This document shows, in pieces, positions 14,563-22,526 of a DNA stretch of 35,877 nucleotides. The stretch is taken from positions 1 through 35,877 of IMG/VR virus record IMGVR_UViG_3300025286_000058. One strand, given 5' to 3'. The position numbers were made by a program, and so were the translations under genes. Origin of the DNA: a virus. The number at the start of each line of letters is the position of its first letter. The stretch's first letter is position 1. Under the pieces are notes generated by a model, which did not search any database, was not told the DNA's origin, and saw nothing but the letters and a program-made list of their open reading frames with translations.

Positions 14563-14838
14563 TTAGTCCAGCAGGATGGCAGCCCAGTCCACGCGGCCTA
14601 CCCCCAAAAAATGAACGTAGAAGGTGCTCAAAGGCACGGAGCCTTCCTCGAAATTGAATGGGATGCTGGCGTCCTTGGTTAGCTCATACCCGTTGGTGCT
14701 AGACACGCCGCTATCCCCCACGATGACAGAATCGGGGTTCGTACTGCGGGCATGGAAAGAGATGGCTTTCACCCGCGATTCATCCCCTTCCGCTATCTGG
14801 CCGGAAGCGGTTGCGGAGTCGCTAACAAACCGGGTCAT
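14563..14838 (-). CDS. small beta-rich structural protein
   Basis: This 91-residue protein consists mainly of short predicted strands (VKAISFHARS, SVIVGDSGVSS, TFYVHFLGVG). Size, composition and position between tail proteins suggest a small virion component such as a decoration or tail-assembly protein. GGAGGTGACGC precedes the ATG. No family recognised. Confidence 0.65.
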   Translation of the reverse strand: MTRFVSDSATASGQIAEGDESRVKAISFHARSTNPDSVIVGDSGVSSTNGYELTKDASIPFNFEEGSVPLSTFYVHFLGVGRVDWAAILLD

Positions 14839-15516
14839 CTAAAGCGTCACCTCCTCCCATACCAGGGTGGAGGCAAAGAGCGCCACCGACGCCTTGGTAG
14901 CCGCTACCCAAACCATCGTGCCGGGATAAACAACGATGCTACCGTCAAAGTCATACACCGCCGGGAGAGTCTGATGGGCCGTTCCCGTATCCGCCTCCAG
15001 GTTCATCCCAGCGATAGTACGTATCCACTCCGCCGCCACCCCCGCCGTGACCGTTACCGTGCCTGTATTGGAGGATTTCACCGCCGAACTGGCACCCTTC
15101 CCCTGCCCCGCCACACTGTTCACCAACCCCAGGTTACCATTCACCGGCACCGTCTCGGCGAACGCGGTAATCTGCGAACCCGTGGCAATCACAGAGCCAA
15201 CACCATTGCGGGCCATCAACCCAATGGCCCCGAAGTCCGCCGTCCCGCTGGCCCGCGTCGTGGCGAAGCTCATAAGTACCGCCTTCACACCAGAGCCAAT
15301 AGGATTCCAGAGAGGCATAGAGCCAGCCAGCGACGTGGCAGTATAGATAGGAATAGCAAGGCCCAGCGGAGTTGCGGACTGAGAGAAGACCCGGCCTTGC
15401 TCGTTCGCATGGTAATACTTCCCATGCAGCATATCTTGGAGCACTTGGCCTTCATCGCCAGCCCGCCCCTGAGACTCTCCGGTCTTCCCGCTTAGAAATG
15501 GTATCTGTAGCCTCAT
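14839..15516 (-). CDS. structural protein, possible decoration or fibre-base protein
   Basis: This 225-residue A/G/T/V-rich protein begins LQIPFLSGKTGESQGRAGDE. A helical N-terminal part is followed by repeated hydrophobic strands (GAIGLMARNGVGSVIATG, GTVTVTAGVAAEWI, GSIVVYPGTMVWVAA), consistent with a beta-barrel virion protein. GAGGAATAAAGC precedes its ATG, and its stop abuts the next gene. The specific role is unknown. Confidence 0.65.
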   Translation of the reverse strand: MRLQIPFLSGKTGESQGRAGDEGQVLQDMLHGKYYHANEQGRVFSQSATPLGLAIPIYTATSLAGSMPLWNPIGSGVKAVLMSFATTRASGTADFGAIGLMARNGVGSVIATGSQITAFAETVPVNGNLGLVNSVAGQGKGASSAVKSSNTGTVTVTAGVAAEWIRTIAGMNLEADTGTAHQTLPAVYDFDGSIVVYPGTMVWVAATKASVALFASTLVWEEVTL

Positions 15517-15519
15517 GCT

Positions 15520-15708
15520 TTATTCCTCACCAACCGATAAATCTTCGATGATTGCCGACTCTATAACCCCTGCCCTCACCATCCCGTTGTGCGTGGAGAG
15601 CATGACCCGGAGTAGCTCCCTATTCTCCTCGATAAGCTCCAGACGCAAGGAGTCACGTATCTCTTCCAATACGGGCCGATTACTGGTCGTCGCCGAGCCA
15701 ATCCGCAT
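15520..15708 (-). CDS. small helical protein
   Basis: This 62-residue protein is largely one amphipathic helix (EIRDSLRLELIEENRELLRV) and probably oligomerises through a coiled coil. GGAAGGCAGAGTA precedes the ATG, which overlaps the upstream TAA. Position in the connector/tail block suggests an assembly helper, by context only. Confidence 0.6.
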   Translation of the reverse strand: MRIGSATTSNRPVLEEIRDSLRLELIEENRELLRVMLSTHNGMVRAGVIESAIIEDLSVGEE

Positions 15709-16970
15709 TACTCTGCCTTCCTCACGCCCACCAGCGGTGGGAACCTACCCCACGCCTGCCCCGCCCGCCGACCAAAGTACCCAGCAAGCCTACGAAGCTC
15801 GTCTGCGTCCGTCTGAGGGCCTCCAGAGGCCGATAGGAGGGCAAGCTCAGTGGCCCGGTCAATCACGTACTGGTCGTTTATCTCGCATGTCCCGGCATCC
15901 GTGGTCAGCAGTGCCGGGTCGTCACCACCCTGGAGGCGGATAAGGTTGCTACCGACCGTATCAACCCCACCCTTGGTGAGCACCACGTCTCGGTTCTCTT
16001 TGTCTATCCGCCAGAGGTGCCGGGGCAGTTCCAGCCAGGTCATCTTGTCGTTATTCACACCCCGGAAGTACCCCAGGATAACCGTGCAGGCACCTATGTC
16101 CGAGGTGTACCGGAAGCCGATGCTGATGATGGCCGTATCGCTCTCAGGGTTAGCCAATGCCACCCGCGCATGTGTCCATGTGTTCGCAGTGAGCGCCGGA
16201 ACCGCCAGCGTCTCAAGAGGCGAAGCGCAGGCAGCCGTATCGTCCAGCAGGATGTCCAACTGGCCAGAGGTGGTAGCGACGGTGGATTTAATCCAGAACT
16301 CAAGGTGGGTATGCCCCGACATATCCAGTTCATCTATAACATCGGTGAGTAGGTCGTTCTCCGACGCACTGGCGGCAACGGTTATAGAGAGCGCCTGAGA
16401 GCCGTGCTTGAAGTCCTCATCCTGGACTAGCTGGGTGAAGGGTGTATCGGGATCGGTGGTCTCGTCGAACTCCCGGTCACAGGGGTGCACCTCATCCCCC
16501 ACGTAACCCGTCCGGTAGAAGACCCTTTTGACCATCGTAAAATCTGACGGCAGGGAATAACGGGCCTGGAACCTATCACCGTGGAGAGACAGGTCTTCGG
16601 TGGGGTCGTACACACGCCCGTAGGTCTCCATGATGGCCTGGTTAATGAAGTCATGGATGCGGGCTGGCGGGAACGGGGCTGCCCACTTCTCGTAGGTATC
16701 CCCGGAGGACGTAGAGTTAGAGAGAGCAGGCGCTAAGGTCAGGTCGGTTGCGGCCTGAGCGTAATCGTCAACGCGGGTAATTTGCCCATCGTTGTTGCCG
16801 GAGGTGGCAACTATCCACTCGCCGTTATGTTTGTCGTTGCCTCCCCTCAAAGTGTTATCAATCAGGGAAGTGGTATCGCCGCTAGAGGAGGCGGACGAGA
16901 CGTATAGAGCGCGAGGTAAGTTGTAGCCCACGCTCACCCGTATCTGTTCTCTCGTTCGTCCTACTGGCAT
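15708..16970 (-). CDS. head-tail connector or adaptor-like protein
   Basis: This 420-residue protein has an N-terminal region with REQIRVSVGYNL and a helical PPARIHDFINQAIMETYGRVY segment, as in tail-adaptor proteins, a central lectin-like beta region (LEFWIKSTVATTSGQLDILL, TWTHARVALANPES), and a C-terminal helical part ending GRRAGQAWGRFPPLVG. Such multi-domain connectors sit between portal and tail in some short-tailed phages. The call rests on composition and position. The ribosome binding site is weak (GGCCGGGGCTAATGC). Confidence 0.5.
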   Translation of the reverse strand: MPVGRTREQIRVSVGYNLPRALYVSSASSSGDTTSLIDNTLRGGNDKHNGEWIVATSGNNDGQITRVDDYAQAATDLTLAPALSNSTSSGDTYEKWAAPFPPARIHDFINQAIMETYGRVYDPTEDLSLHGDRFQARYSLPSDFTMVKRVFYRTGYVGDEVHPCDREFDETTDPDTPFTQLVQDEDFKHGSQALSITVAASASENDLLTDVIDELDMSGHTHLEFWIKSTVATTSGQLDILLDDTAACASPLETLAVPALTANTWTHARVALANPESDTAIISIGFRYTSDIGACTVILGYFRGVNNDKMTWLELPRHLWRIDKENRDVVLTKGGVDTVGSNLIRLQGGDDPALLTTDAGTCEINDQYVIDRATELALLSASGGPQTDADELRRLAGYFGRRAGQAWGRFPPLVGVRKAE

Positions 16971-16976
16971 CTAGCA

Positions 16977-17195
16977 TTAGCCCCGGCCTGCGGCATGTTC
17001 CGCCGTCTCCTCCACCAACTTCTTGGCTTTCTTCGCCTTGCCGTTCCCCTGTGTATTGGCTAGCTCCTGCTCCTTCTCCCGAAGCATCCTGAGCATGGCG
17101 ATGTTCTGCAATTGCGCTGCAAACAGCGGATTCTGCTGAATCAGCAGGGTGACGTCCTCCATCGTCAGGGAGACGTTAATTGGCGGCTGTGTCAC
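16977..17195 (-). CDS. small coiled-coil protein (GTG start)
   Basis: This 72-residue protein has a helical core (MEDVTLLIQQNPLFAAQLQ, MLRMLREKEQELANTQ) and a basic segment KAKKAKKLVEE. GTG 17195 has AAGAAGGTGCACA upstream, within the end of the zinc-finger gene (20-nt overlap). A structural or assembly factor is likely by location. Confidence 0.6.
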   Translation of the reverse strand: MTQPPINVSLTMEDVTLLIQQNPLFAAQLQNIAMLRMLREKEQELANTQGNGKAKKAKKLVEETAEHAAGRG

Positions 17196-17934
17196 TGTGC
17201 ACCTTCTTCTTGTGGATGGCTAACTTCTTCCCGGCTAGCATGGCCAGGCCCTTGTGGGAGAACTCCTCTCCACACTCCTCGCACTTCCGGGTGTAAACCG
17301 TGTCATCCTGGCGCTTCTTACCTGCTTTGCCCGCCGCCACACGATGGGCGTGGGCTGACTCAGCCTTAGTGGGCGCTATACCACCGTTCACGGCCATCAA
17401 CATGATGTTCCGCTGGAACTCTCGGTCGTCCATCCTCTCTTGGTCAGCCCGCTCCTGTTCCATCCCAGCCCACTCATCCTTATGGCGGTGAGCCATATGG
17501 CGGTTAAGCTGGTGAGTAGAGGTGAGGTTGCCCTTCATGCACACTGGGTATCCCAGGTAATCCCAACGCCCCCGCCGCAAGTCGTCCGGATGGAGGCGAC
17601 ACTTAATGCCACCGCGCCGAGGCTTCTTGTGGGGATTCAGCGTGGTGAAGAATGGCGTCCCGTTAGCCCTGAGCTTCTTTAGCTGCGTAGGGAGCATGTT
17701 CCGGTTGGTGATGGACTCCTCTCCAGTCTGGGTGTCCCACATCCGGACGTAGCCCGCCGAGGTGACGCTGGCCACCATCATCGGTGTCGGCATATCTTCT
17801 GTGCCTTCATGCACAATATCCTTCACCTTTAAGACGGCTGGGTCAGCCACCGCTTCAGCGGCCTGCATCTGCGCCATGATGTCGGCGTACTCCGACTGAA
17901 GCTCTTCCTGGCTTTCTACTGGCACCTGGGTCAT
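17176..17934 (-). CDS. zinc-finger protein in the virion module
   Basis: This 252-residue protein has two C2H2-like sites: C112/C132 with H146 and H151 (VCMKGNLTSTHQLNRHMAHR), and C218-x2-C221...H241-x4-H246 (KCEECGEEFSHKGL...HKKKVH). The second looks like a classical finger. The N-terminus is acidic and helical; a segment SVTSAGYVRMWDTQTGE is strand-like. DNA or RNA binding is inferred. Late position suggests a virion-associated or injected DNA-binding protein rather than an early regulator. TAGGAGCTAAC precedes the ATG. Confidence 0.7.
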   Translation of the reverse strand: MTQVPVESQEELQSEYADIMAQMQAAEAVADPAVLKVKDIVHEGTEDMPTPMMVASVTSAGYVRMWDTQTGEESITNRNMLPTQLKKLRANGTPFFTTLNPHKKPRRGGIKCRLHPDDLRRGRWDYLGYPVCMKGNLTSTHQLNRHMAHRHKDEWAGMEQERADQERMDDREFQRNIMLMAVNGGIAPTKAESAHAHRVAAGKAGKKRQDDTVYTRKCEECGEEFSHKGLAMLAGKKLAIHKKKVHSDTAAN

Positions 17935-17935
17935 G

Positions 17936-18379
17936 TTAGCTCCTAGTCTTTATCAAGGCGGGGCCAAAGGTGGAGGAGAAAGCTATCTGCTTCTTCATCT
18001 CCTCCGCGTCGTCCATGTACGCGCCTATCAGGTCTGTTGGTTCATGTTCCGCAGCCCTGGGCGACTGCGCCCGGAGGCTGTCCGCTATATCCCGAAGCTC
18101 CGCTACCGTGTGGAGAATTTCTACCCGGCCCGCGCTATCTATAATGCCGCCGGGCACCCGGAAGGGGCTGGCGGTGAAGGTACCAGCAGGCCCCAGGTCA
18201 CGCCAGTGCTCCACCAGATTATCCCCGCGCAGCACGTAGATAACCTGGTAGCGGTGAAAGCCCCTGGAATCCGGGCGGTTATGCGCAAGCTCCGTTAGAC
18301 AGAACGCAGGTTCATCCCTCTGAAGGGTAAACGTCCCGTGTAGAAGACTGGCCTTTTGGCTAGGCAAGGGCTTTTTCAA
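17936..18379 (-). CDS. unknown structural-region protein
   Basis: This 147-residue mixed alpha/beta protein (GFHRYQVIYVLRGDNLVEHW, FRVPGGIIDSAGRVEILH) has a helical, charged C-terminal part (YMDDAEEMKKQIAF). No family recognised. It overlaps the end of the upstream fibre gene by 20 nt and precedes the zinc-finger protein by 1 nt, so it is translated in a coupled chain. Confidence 0.6.
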   Translation of the reverse strand: MKKPLPSQKASLLHGTFTLQRDEPAFCLTELAHNRPDSRGFHRYQVIYVLRGDNLVEHWRDLGPAGTFTASPFRVPGGIIDSAGRVEILHTVAELRDIADSLRAQSPRAAEHEPTDLIGAYMDDAEEMKKQIAFSSTFGPALIKTRS

Positions 18380-19532
18380 GCTGCCTCTCCACCTTCTCTA
18401 GCCGAGTAGCAAGCTGCTTCATGCCCGACCAGGTGTACCACTGCGCCGGAACCATGTTCATCCCAATCCAGGGAGTGCCGTCATTGTTCTGGCTGACTTC
18501 CAGCACTCCCAAGTCGTGCATGTGCTGGAGAGCCTTGGAAGGTCGCCAGTCCACGGAGTCCGGGTCTATAACGGCCAAGTCAGTGACGAGGCCATGGAGC
18601 GCCGCTACGTCATCGTGCCATTTAACCTTGGCGCAGCACTTAAACTTCGTCAGGGAACTCTTCCCACACCCTTCACACACGAAGTCATAGTCGGAACCCT
18701 GGGTGGTGTCCATTGTTACCACCGATGGAGAAGCGTCAGTCATCCGCATCGCGTCGTCGGTGCCCAAGGCCGCTCCTCGACTAATGGCGAAGATGCTAGA
18801 GCTAGTGTCTACTCCAATGGTCAACTCATGGCCAGAGGTTTCCAACATGGATATGAGGGCGTCAACGGTGGCCGACGAACCACCGCAAGCAACCCGGATT
18901 CGGGCACCAGCGCCAGAATCGTTAGAGGTGTTTGTCACATCCAAGCTGGTCACCGCTCCTGAGTTAGCCGCCGAGTGAGCCAGGGCACTGGCTGCTACGG
19001 TAAGGTGGCTGGTGCCACCCACCTGGAGCGCCAACGTCGTCCCACCCACCATATCCACGTAGCCCGTAGTGCCATCATGGGCACCTATCCGAATGTAGTC
19101 AGAGGCCGGAGTCGTATTCGAGTGGATATACACCTCCGGATGGGTAGCCGCCGAAACGTTCCAGTTGGTATTCACGGCACCTTGGTCGGTGATATGAAAC
19201 TGCTGCGACGTGTTATCAAGACCCAGGACGAAAGAGTGGTTATCGGTGTCGCCTGTGCCCCAGCGGAAGCCAGCATCGTTGCCGGTGCCGAAGAGCATAT
19301 CCAGGTCATCGTCGAGAGACCAATCGCCAGCCACGCCAGCCAAGCCGCCAGCGGTAACGGTAATGCCGCCCGCTGTCACAGTCAGCCCACCTGTATCAAT
19401 GGTCAGACCGCCGGTGGCCACCGTGAGACCACCAGAGGCAATATGACCCACACGGGTGCCCTGGTAATAGTAATCAAGCCGGGAGTTTGAGGGGTCGTAA
19501 CGCCAGCCAGTGTGTGTAGGGGAAACAGCCAT
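18360..19532 (-). CDS. short fibre-like protein, paralogue of the long fibre
   Basis: This 390-residue protein has a run of about five 7-residue repeats after residue 33 (GGLTVAT-GGLTIDT and onwards), a beta-helix signature. It continues with DGTTGYVDMVGGTTLALQV, closely matching the long fibre at 10578-12695, and ends (residues 282-390) in a CEGCG...CC zinc-like site, LGVLEVSQNNDG, QWYTWSGM and a coiled coil. It probably forms a trimeric short fibre, head fibre or tip. GGAGTAGATAA precedes the ATG. Only 61 nt separate it from the next upstream gene. Confidence 0.75.
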   Translation of the reverse strand: MAVSPTHTGWRYDPSNSRLDYYYQGTRVGHIASGGLTVATGGLTIDTGGLTVTAGGITVTAGGLAGVAGDWSLDDDLDMLFGTGNDAGFRWGTGDTDNHSFVLGLDNTSQQFHITDQGAVNTNWNVSAATHPEVYIHSNTTPASDYIRIGAHDGTTGYVDMVGGTTLALQVGGTSHLTVAASALAHSAANSGAVTSLDVTNTSNDSGAGARIRVACGGSSATVDALISMLETSGHELTIGVDTSSSIFAISRGAALGTDDAMRMTDASPSVVTMDTTQGSDYDFVCEGCGKSSLTKFKCCAKVKWHDDVAALHGLVTDLAVIDPDSVDWRPSKALQHMHDLGVLEVSQNNDGTPWIGMNMVPAQWYTWSGMKQLATRLEKVERQLEKALA

Positions 19533-19593
19533 TTATCTACTCCTTAGCCGAAGGTCGGCACCTGATAAGGATTGATTACAGTTGGTTACTATA

Positions 19594-19794
19594 TTAGAGC
19601 TTGTATGGCCAGTCAGCCCTTACCGAGTTGCTTTCTGGCAGCTTGGTGAAGCTGGGGTCTCGCGCCCAGTTCACGTTCGGGTGGGATGCATCCACACCTT
19701 GCCGCTGTGGCGCTAATTCCGCCCGGAGACGGTCGTAAAGGTCGGCTTCGGGTTCGCTCCATGCACGCTGGAGGGTTGCAGAAATGTGTGGCAT
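19594..19794 (-). CDS. small protein, unknown function
   Basis: This 66-residue protein (MPHISATLQRAWSEPEADLY...) is soluble and R/P-rich at the end. Its ATG overlaps the previous TAA (TAATG), implying translational coupling to the 42-residue gene upstream. The late structural position suggests a minor capsid or connector factor. Confidence 0.6.
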   Translation of the reverse strand: MPHISATLQRAWSEPEADLYDRLRAELAPQRQGVDASHPNVNWARDPSFTKLPESNSVRADWPYKL

Positions 19795-19922
19795 TAGTTC
19801 TCCATGCGGGATAAAAGCTGAGCCGCCTTCTCTCCGCTAGTCCGGTCTGCTATCTGCTTAGCCTTGTCCCGCGACATCACCGTCTGGAGTGCCCGACGCA
19901 GGTTTTCTTTAATTGATGGCAT
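19794..19922 (-). CDS. very small protein (42 aa) in a coupled chain
   Basis: The frame reads MPSIKENLRRALQTVM, then SRDKAKQIADR and GEKAAQLLSRMEN: a fully helical, basic mini-protein. It is joined by TAATG overlaps to both neighbours (19922 and 19794), strong evidence that it is translated. Function unknown; a head-assembly or completion factor is possible. Confidence 0.65.
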   Translation of the reverse strand: MPSIKENLRRALQTVMSRDKAKQIADRTSGEKAAQLLSRMEN

Positions 19923-20656
19923 TAAGCTACCCTGCTCTTACCAACCTCGATGTAGTCCACGTCCAGGGAGCCATTGTCAACGGAGGCACGTAGCTCGTTG
20001 CCGATGTGGAAGGAGAGCGCCGCGTCCCGGTCTATGGTCGAGGTGTTCCGGTACTCCCAGTGGTTACCGTTCTCATCCTGCACCGAGAACTCAGCCACCA
20101 CCTGGTTGCCAGAACCGGCATCGTGAAGGTCACACCGGAGGGTGTACCAGGTGGTGTCCGCCAGAGCGATGTCCGACTGAAGAGTCGCTATCGCCACGGA
20201 GGTGTCGTTGTTGTCATCCACCCAGAAGACGTACCAGTTATCCGTGGTGGCGTCGGCATCGAAGACGAAGCCAATCCACTCACCGGCAGTGGAAGTCCAG
20301 GTGGTGCCGGATAGCTCCACCGGCAGGGAGTTGCCCGACTCAGTGGTTTCATCGTGGAAGCCCACGTTGACCGCCATGACAGACACATCATGCGGGGCAA
20401 CTCTGGCCTCAAAGTAGAGGTGACCATCGCTGACCCGGTAGCTGGTGTGGCCCGTGTCCACCTCAATCATGTCGTTGTCAGTGTTGTTGGAGTTATCCAA
20501 CCGGAGGATGGAGGAGCCTACCGCCTTGTTCCCGGTAAGACCCACGTTGACCGTGACAGTGCCGGTGTCACTGGTGCTGGCCAGTTCGTCCGGTATCAGG
20601 TCGCCGTGGAAGTCCTCAAAGTAGATGTCGTATCCCTTTTGCGTATCCCTTGGCAT
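19922..20656 (-). CDS. concanavalin-like (jelly-roll) virion protein
   Basis: This 244-residue protein opens YDIYFEDFHGDLIPDELAST and contains GHLYFEARVAPHD, WIGFVFDADATTDNWYVFWV and TWYTLRCDLHDAG, the strand pattern of LamG/ConA-like jelly rolls found in phage head or tail proteins. It directly follows the capsid gene, so a capsid decoration or head fibre is the best guess; carbohydrate binding is possible. CGAAAGGAGATAGATA precedes the ATG. The 141-nt gap before it holds a dyad and a plus-strand promoter. Confidence 0.7.
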   Translation of the reverse strand: MPRDTQKGYDIYFEDFHGDLIPDELASTSDTGTVTVNVGLTGNKAVGSSILRLDNSNNTDNDMIEVDTGHTSYRVSDGHLYFEARVAPHDVSVMAVNVGFHDETTESGNSLPVELSGTTWTSTAGEWIGFVFDADATTDNWYVFWVDDNNDTSVAIATLQSDIALADTTWYTLRCDLHDAGSGNQVVAEFSVQDENGNHWEYRNTSTIDRDAALSFHIGNELRASVDNGSLDVDYIEVGKSRVA

Positions 20657-20704
20657 TATCTATCTCCTTTCGTTATCACCACTGTTCCTACGAAGGGGAA
20701 TCAG

Positions 20705-20757
20705 TTGAGTTTAGACTCAAATGGTTGTTGCTATTCTCCCGACGCGTCGCTATAATG
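20705..20757 (+). promoter_or_regulatory. plus-strand sigma70-type promoter with operator-like dyad (copy 2)
   Basis: TTGCTA (20728-20733), a 17-nt spacer and a perfect TATAAT (20751-20756) form a good promoter reading rightwards, antisense to the capsid gene ending at 20798. TTGAGT-TTAG-ACTCAA (20705-20720) lies just upstream, and the spacer holds the palindrome CGACGCGTCG (20740-20749). No convincing plus-strand gene follows, so the transcript would be antisense or decaying. The dyad resembles that at 6082-6099. Confidence 0.45.
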
Positions 20758-20797
20758 GCGCTATTCGTCGTGGTGAGAAGTATCCTTAACGTTTTCC

Positions 20798-21673
20798 CTA
20801 ACTCGTTGGGGCAGTTGCATCTGAGTACAACTCTAGAAGCCAGTTGCCCGAACTGCGCTCACCGTAGGCGTACTCGTCGTACATGAACACGCTGTCCCCA
20901 CCACCGCCGATGTGCGGCTCCCGGCGGGTCTCCGTCCAGGGGGAGCGGCCCTGCACCAGCACAATGGCCTCCCGTGCGAAGGTGCCGCCCTTAGCGTCGT
21001 CTGAGGAGTCAATGGTGATGTTCCCGTCCTCATAAAGCTGAGAGGAACCCACCATGCCCTCGAAATGCTCCCGGAACACCCTGGCAGTCAGCCCCTCCGT
21101 GAGCACATCCGTGCCCACACCGGCCCGAATCTCGTCCTCAATGTCCTTTATCTGGAATCCGTGGAGGACGGTGCGGTAAGGCTTATTGCCCGGCTCAGTG
21201 GCGTTGGAGGAGATACGCCGGGTGGCAGCCTGGATGTGACCGGAGGTGAGGGTAGTGCCAGCGCCCGCCAAAGAGGTAGTAGCCCCGTCCAAGACGGTGA
21301 CGCCGTTCTCGTCCTTCAGCCGCTGGATGGCGTTCTGCGCCAGCCCGCCCATCTGAGACACAACAGGCTTGGCTATCCGAAGGCGTACCCGGTCAGATAC
21401 GAAGGTCTGGATACCCACAACCGTGGGGGTGATGGAGAAGAGAGTGTCCACGATTAGCTGCGGGTTATCCAGCGTCTGCGTCTCAGCGATGTTCTGAGCC
21501 GTAAGCTGGGCCAGGTCAATCTCGTTCCAGGTAAGGCCCATATTCCGCCCCAGCGTTTTCTTATCCACAAGCTGGGACATAACTCCCTCGAACTCCCGCA
21601 CCTGGCGGGCCGACATTATCATGGTCGGAAGGGAATCGTTTAGGGACGAAGTGTGTACTCTGCCTGCTGGCAT
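20798..21673 (-). CDS. major capsid protein (probable)
   Basis: This 291-residue protein lies immediately after the scaffold-like gene. Features fitting a capsid subunit are an N-terminal helix region (IMSARQVREFEGVMSQLVDK), a central EIDLAQLTAQNIAETQTLDN, a strand pair VGIQTFVSDRVRLRIAKPVV, and a C-terminal half with REAIVLVQGRSPWTETRREP and a glycine-rich loop. Length and position after scaffold suit an HK97-fold capsid. No motif is unique to the fold, so the call depends largely on context. AGGAGGCAGATAG precedes the ATG. Confidence 0.7.
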   Translation of the reverse strand: MPAGRVHTSSLNDSLPTMIMSARQVREFEGVMSQLVDKKTLGRNMGLTWNEIDLAQLTAQNIAETQTLDNPQLIVDTLFSITPTVVGIQTFVSDRVRLRIAKPVVSQMGGLAQNAIQRLKDENGVTVLDGATTSLAGAGTTLTSGHIQAATRRISSNATEPGNKPYRTVLHGFQIKDIEDEIRAGVGTDVLTEGLTARVFREHFEGMVGSSQLYEDGNITIDSSDDAKGGTFAREAIVLVQGRSPWTETRREPHIGGGGDSVFMYDEYAYGERSSGNWLLELYSDATAPTS

Positions 21674-21686
21674 CTATCTGCCTCCT

Positions 21687-22478
21687 CTATCGAAGAGTTT
21701 CTTTGAACTTCTTTGCCCGCACATGGTCGGCGGGAGAAGCGACGTAATCGGGGTCACCGTATACCGTATTCACCCACTCCTCATCGTCACTGAGCGCGGC
21801 GGCTGAGGGTTGGCTATTATCAAATGTCTGTCCTGCGGGCACCTGCGCCCGTTTGAGTCCTGCTATCTCCTTCTTTAATGAGGATATTTCCGTGGCTGAA
21901 CGCGCCGCTGCCTCCATAGCCTGGGGCGAGTCGTACTGGAAAAGCATCTTCGGGTCAGCGCCAGGATGTCGGGCTGCATAATAGAGGGCCGCGTTCATCT
22001 TGCCCTGGAGATGTTCCGATTGGGACTGTGCCTGCCTTTGTAGCTCCACCTCCCTGAGACGATAGCTCTGGCGCTCACGGGACATATAATCAGCTTGGTC
22101 TTGCGGGATGCCCTGGTTTTCAAGCTGCTGCCGATACGCCATGGCCTCCTGGGCCATCTGTAGCTGCTGCTGTTGGTGCTCTAGGTAGGCTCGCTGTTGG
22201 CGCTCACGGGCTAGCTCTTGGGCTAGATACTGCTCTTGCGAAGGAAGGGCAGGAGCAGGTGGGGCAGCCGGGACAGAATCCGCCGCAGGGGGTGCTTGCG
22301 TTCCCTCCACAGCCGCCTCACCACCTTCTCCCGTGGCGGACGGTGTGCCCGGAGCCTCTGCACTAGGAGCGCCGTCAACTCCAGTAGAGCTAAGGTCTTC
22401 CGCGTCCGCCATCTCATCCAGCCCAAAGATGGCTGGAGTATCTTCTACGGGTTCCGTACTTAATGGCTGGATTGTCAT
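21687..22478 (-). CDS. scaffolding-like protein
   Basis: This 263-residue protein has an acidic N-terminus, an A/P/G-rich linker (about residues 30-80), and a long Q/E/R-rich coiled-coil region (YLAQELARERQQRAYLEHQQ, QLQMAQEAMAYRQQLENQG), ending in a short charged tail. This composition and position just before the capsid gene are typical of scaffolds. Its SD (TGAGGCGAT) lies only about 12 nt after a strong hairpin-terminator, so its mRNA must come from read-through or a processed transcript. Confidence 0.7.
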   Translation of the reverse strand: MTIQPLSTEPVEDTPAIFGLDEMADAEDLSSTGVDGAPSAEAPGTPSATGEGGEAAVEGTQAPPAADSVPAAPPAPALPSQEQYLAQELARERQQRAYLEHQQQQLQMAQEAMAYRQQLENQGIPQDQADYMSRERQSYRLREVELQRQAQSQSEHLQGKMNAALYYAARHPGADPKMLFQYDSPQAMEAAARSATEISSLKKEIAGLKRAQVPAGQTFDNSQPSAAALSDDEEWVNTVYGDPDYVASPADHVRAKKFKETLR

Positions 22479-22490
22479 ATCGCCTCAGAT

Positions 22491-22526
22491 AGAAAAGGCC
22501 CAAAGGCTTACGCGCCTTTGGGCCTT
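22491..22526 (-). terminator. strong intrinsic terminator within the late operon
   Basis: AAGGCCCAAAGGC-(6 nt)-GCCTTTGGGCCTT is a perfect 13-bp hairpin (22495-22526), followed on the minus strand by TTTTCT. It lies between the 59-residue gene and the scaffold gene, 12 nt before the scaffold ATG. It would act as an attenuator or mRNA-end element separating packaging/ejection genes from head genes. Confidence 0.8.

Noticed and set aside
14752-15495. 247-codon plus-strand open frame opposite late genes
   Set aside because: Its R/H/P-rich translation is typical of an antisense shadow, and the minus-strand genes there have good SDs and coupled overlaps.
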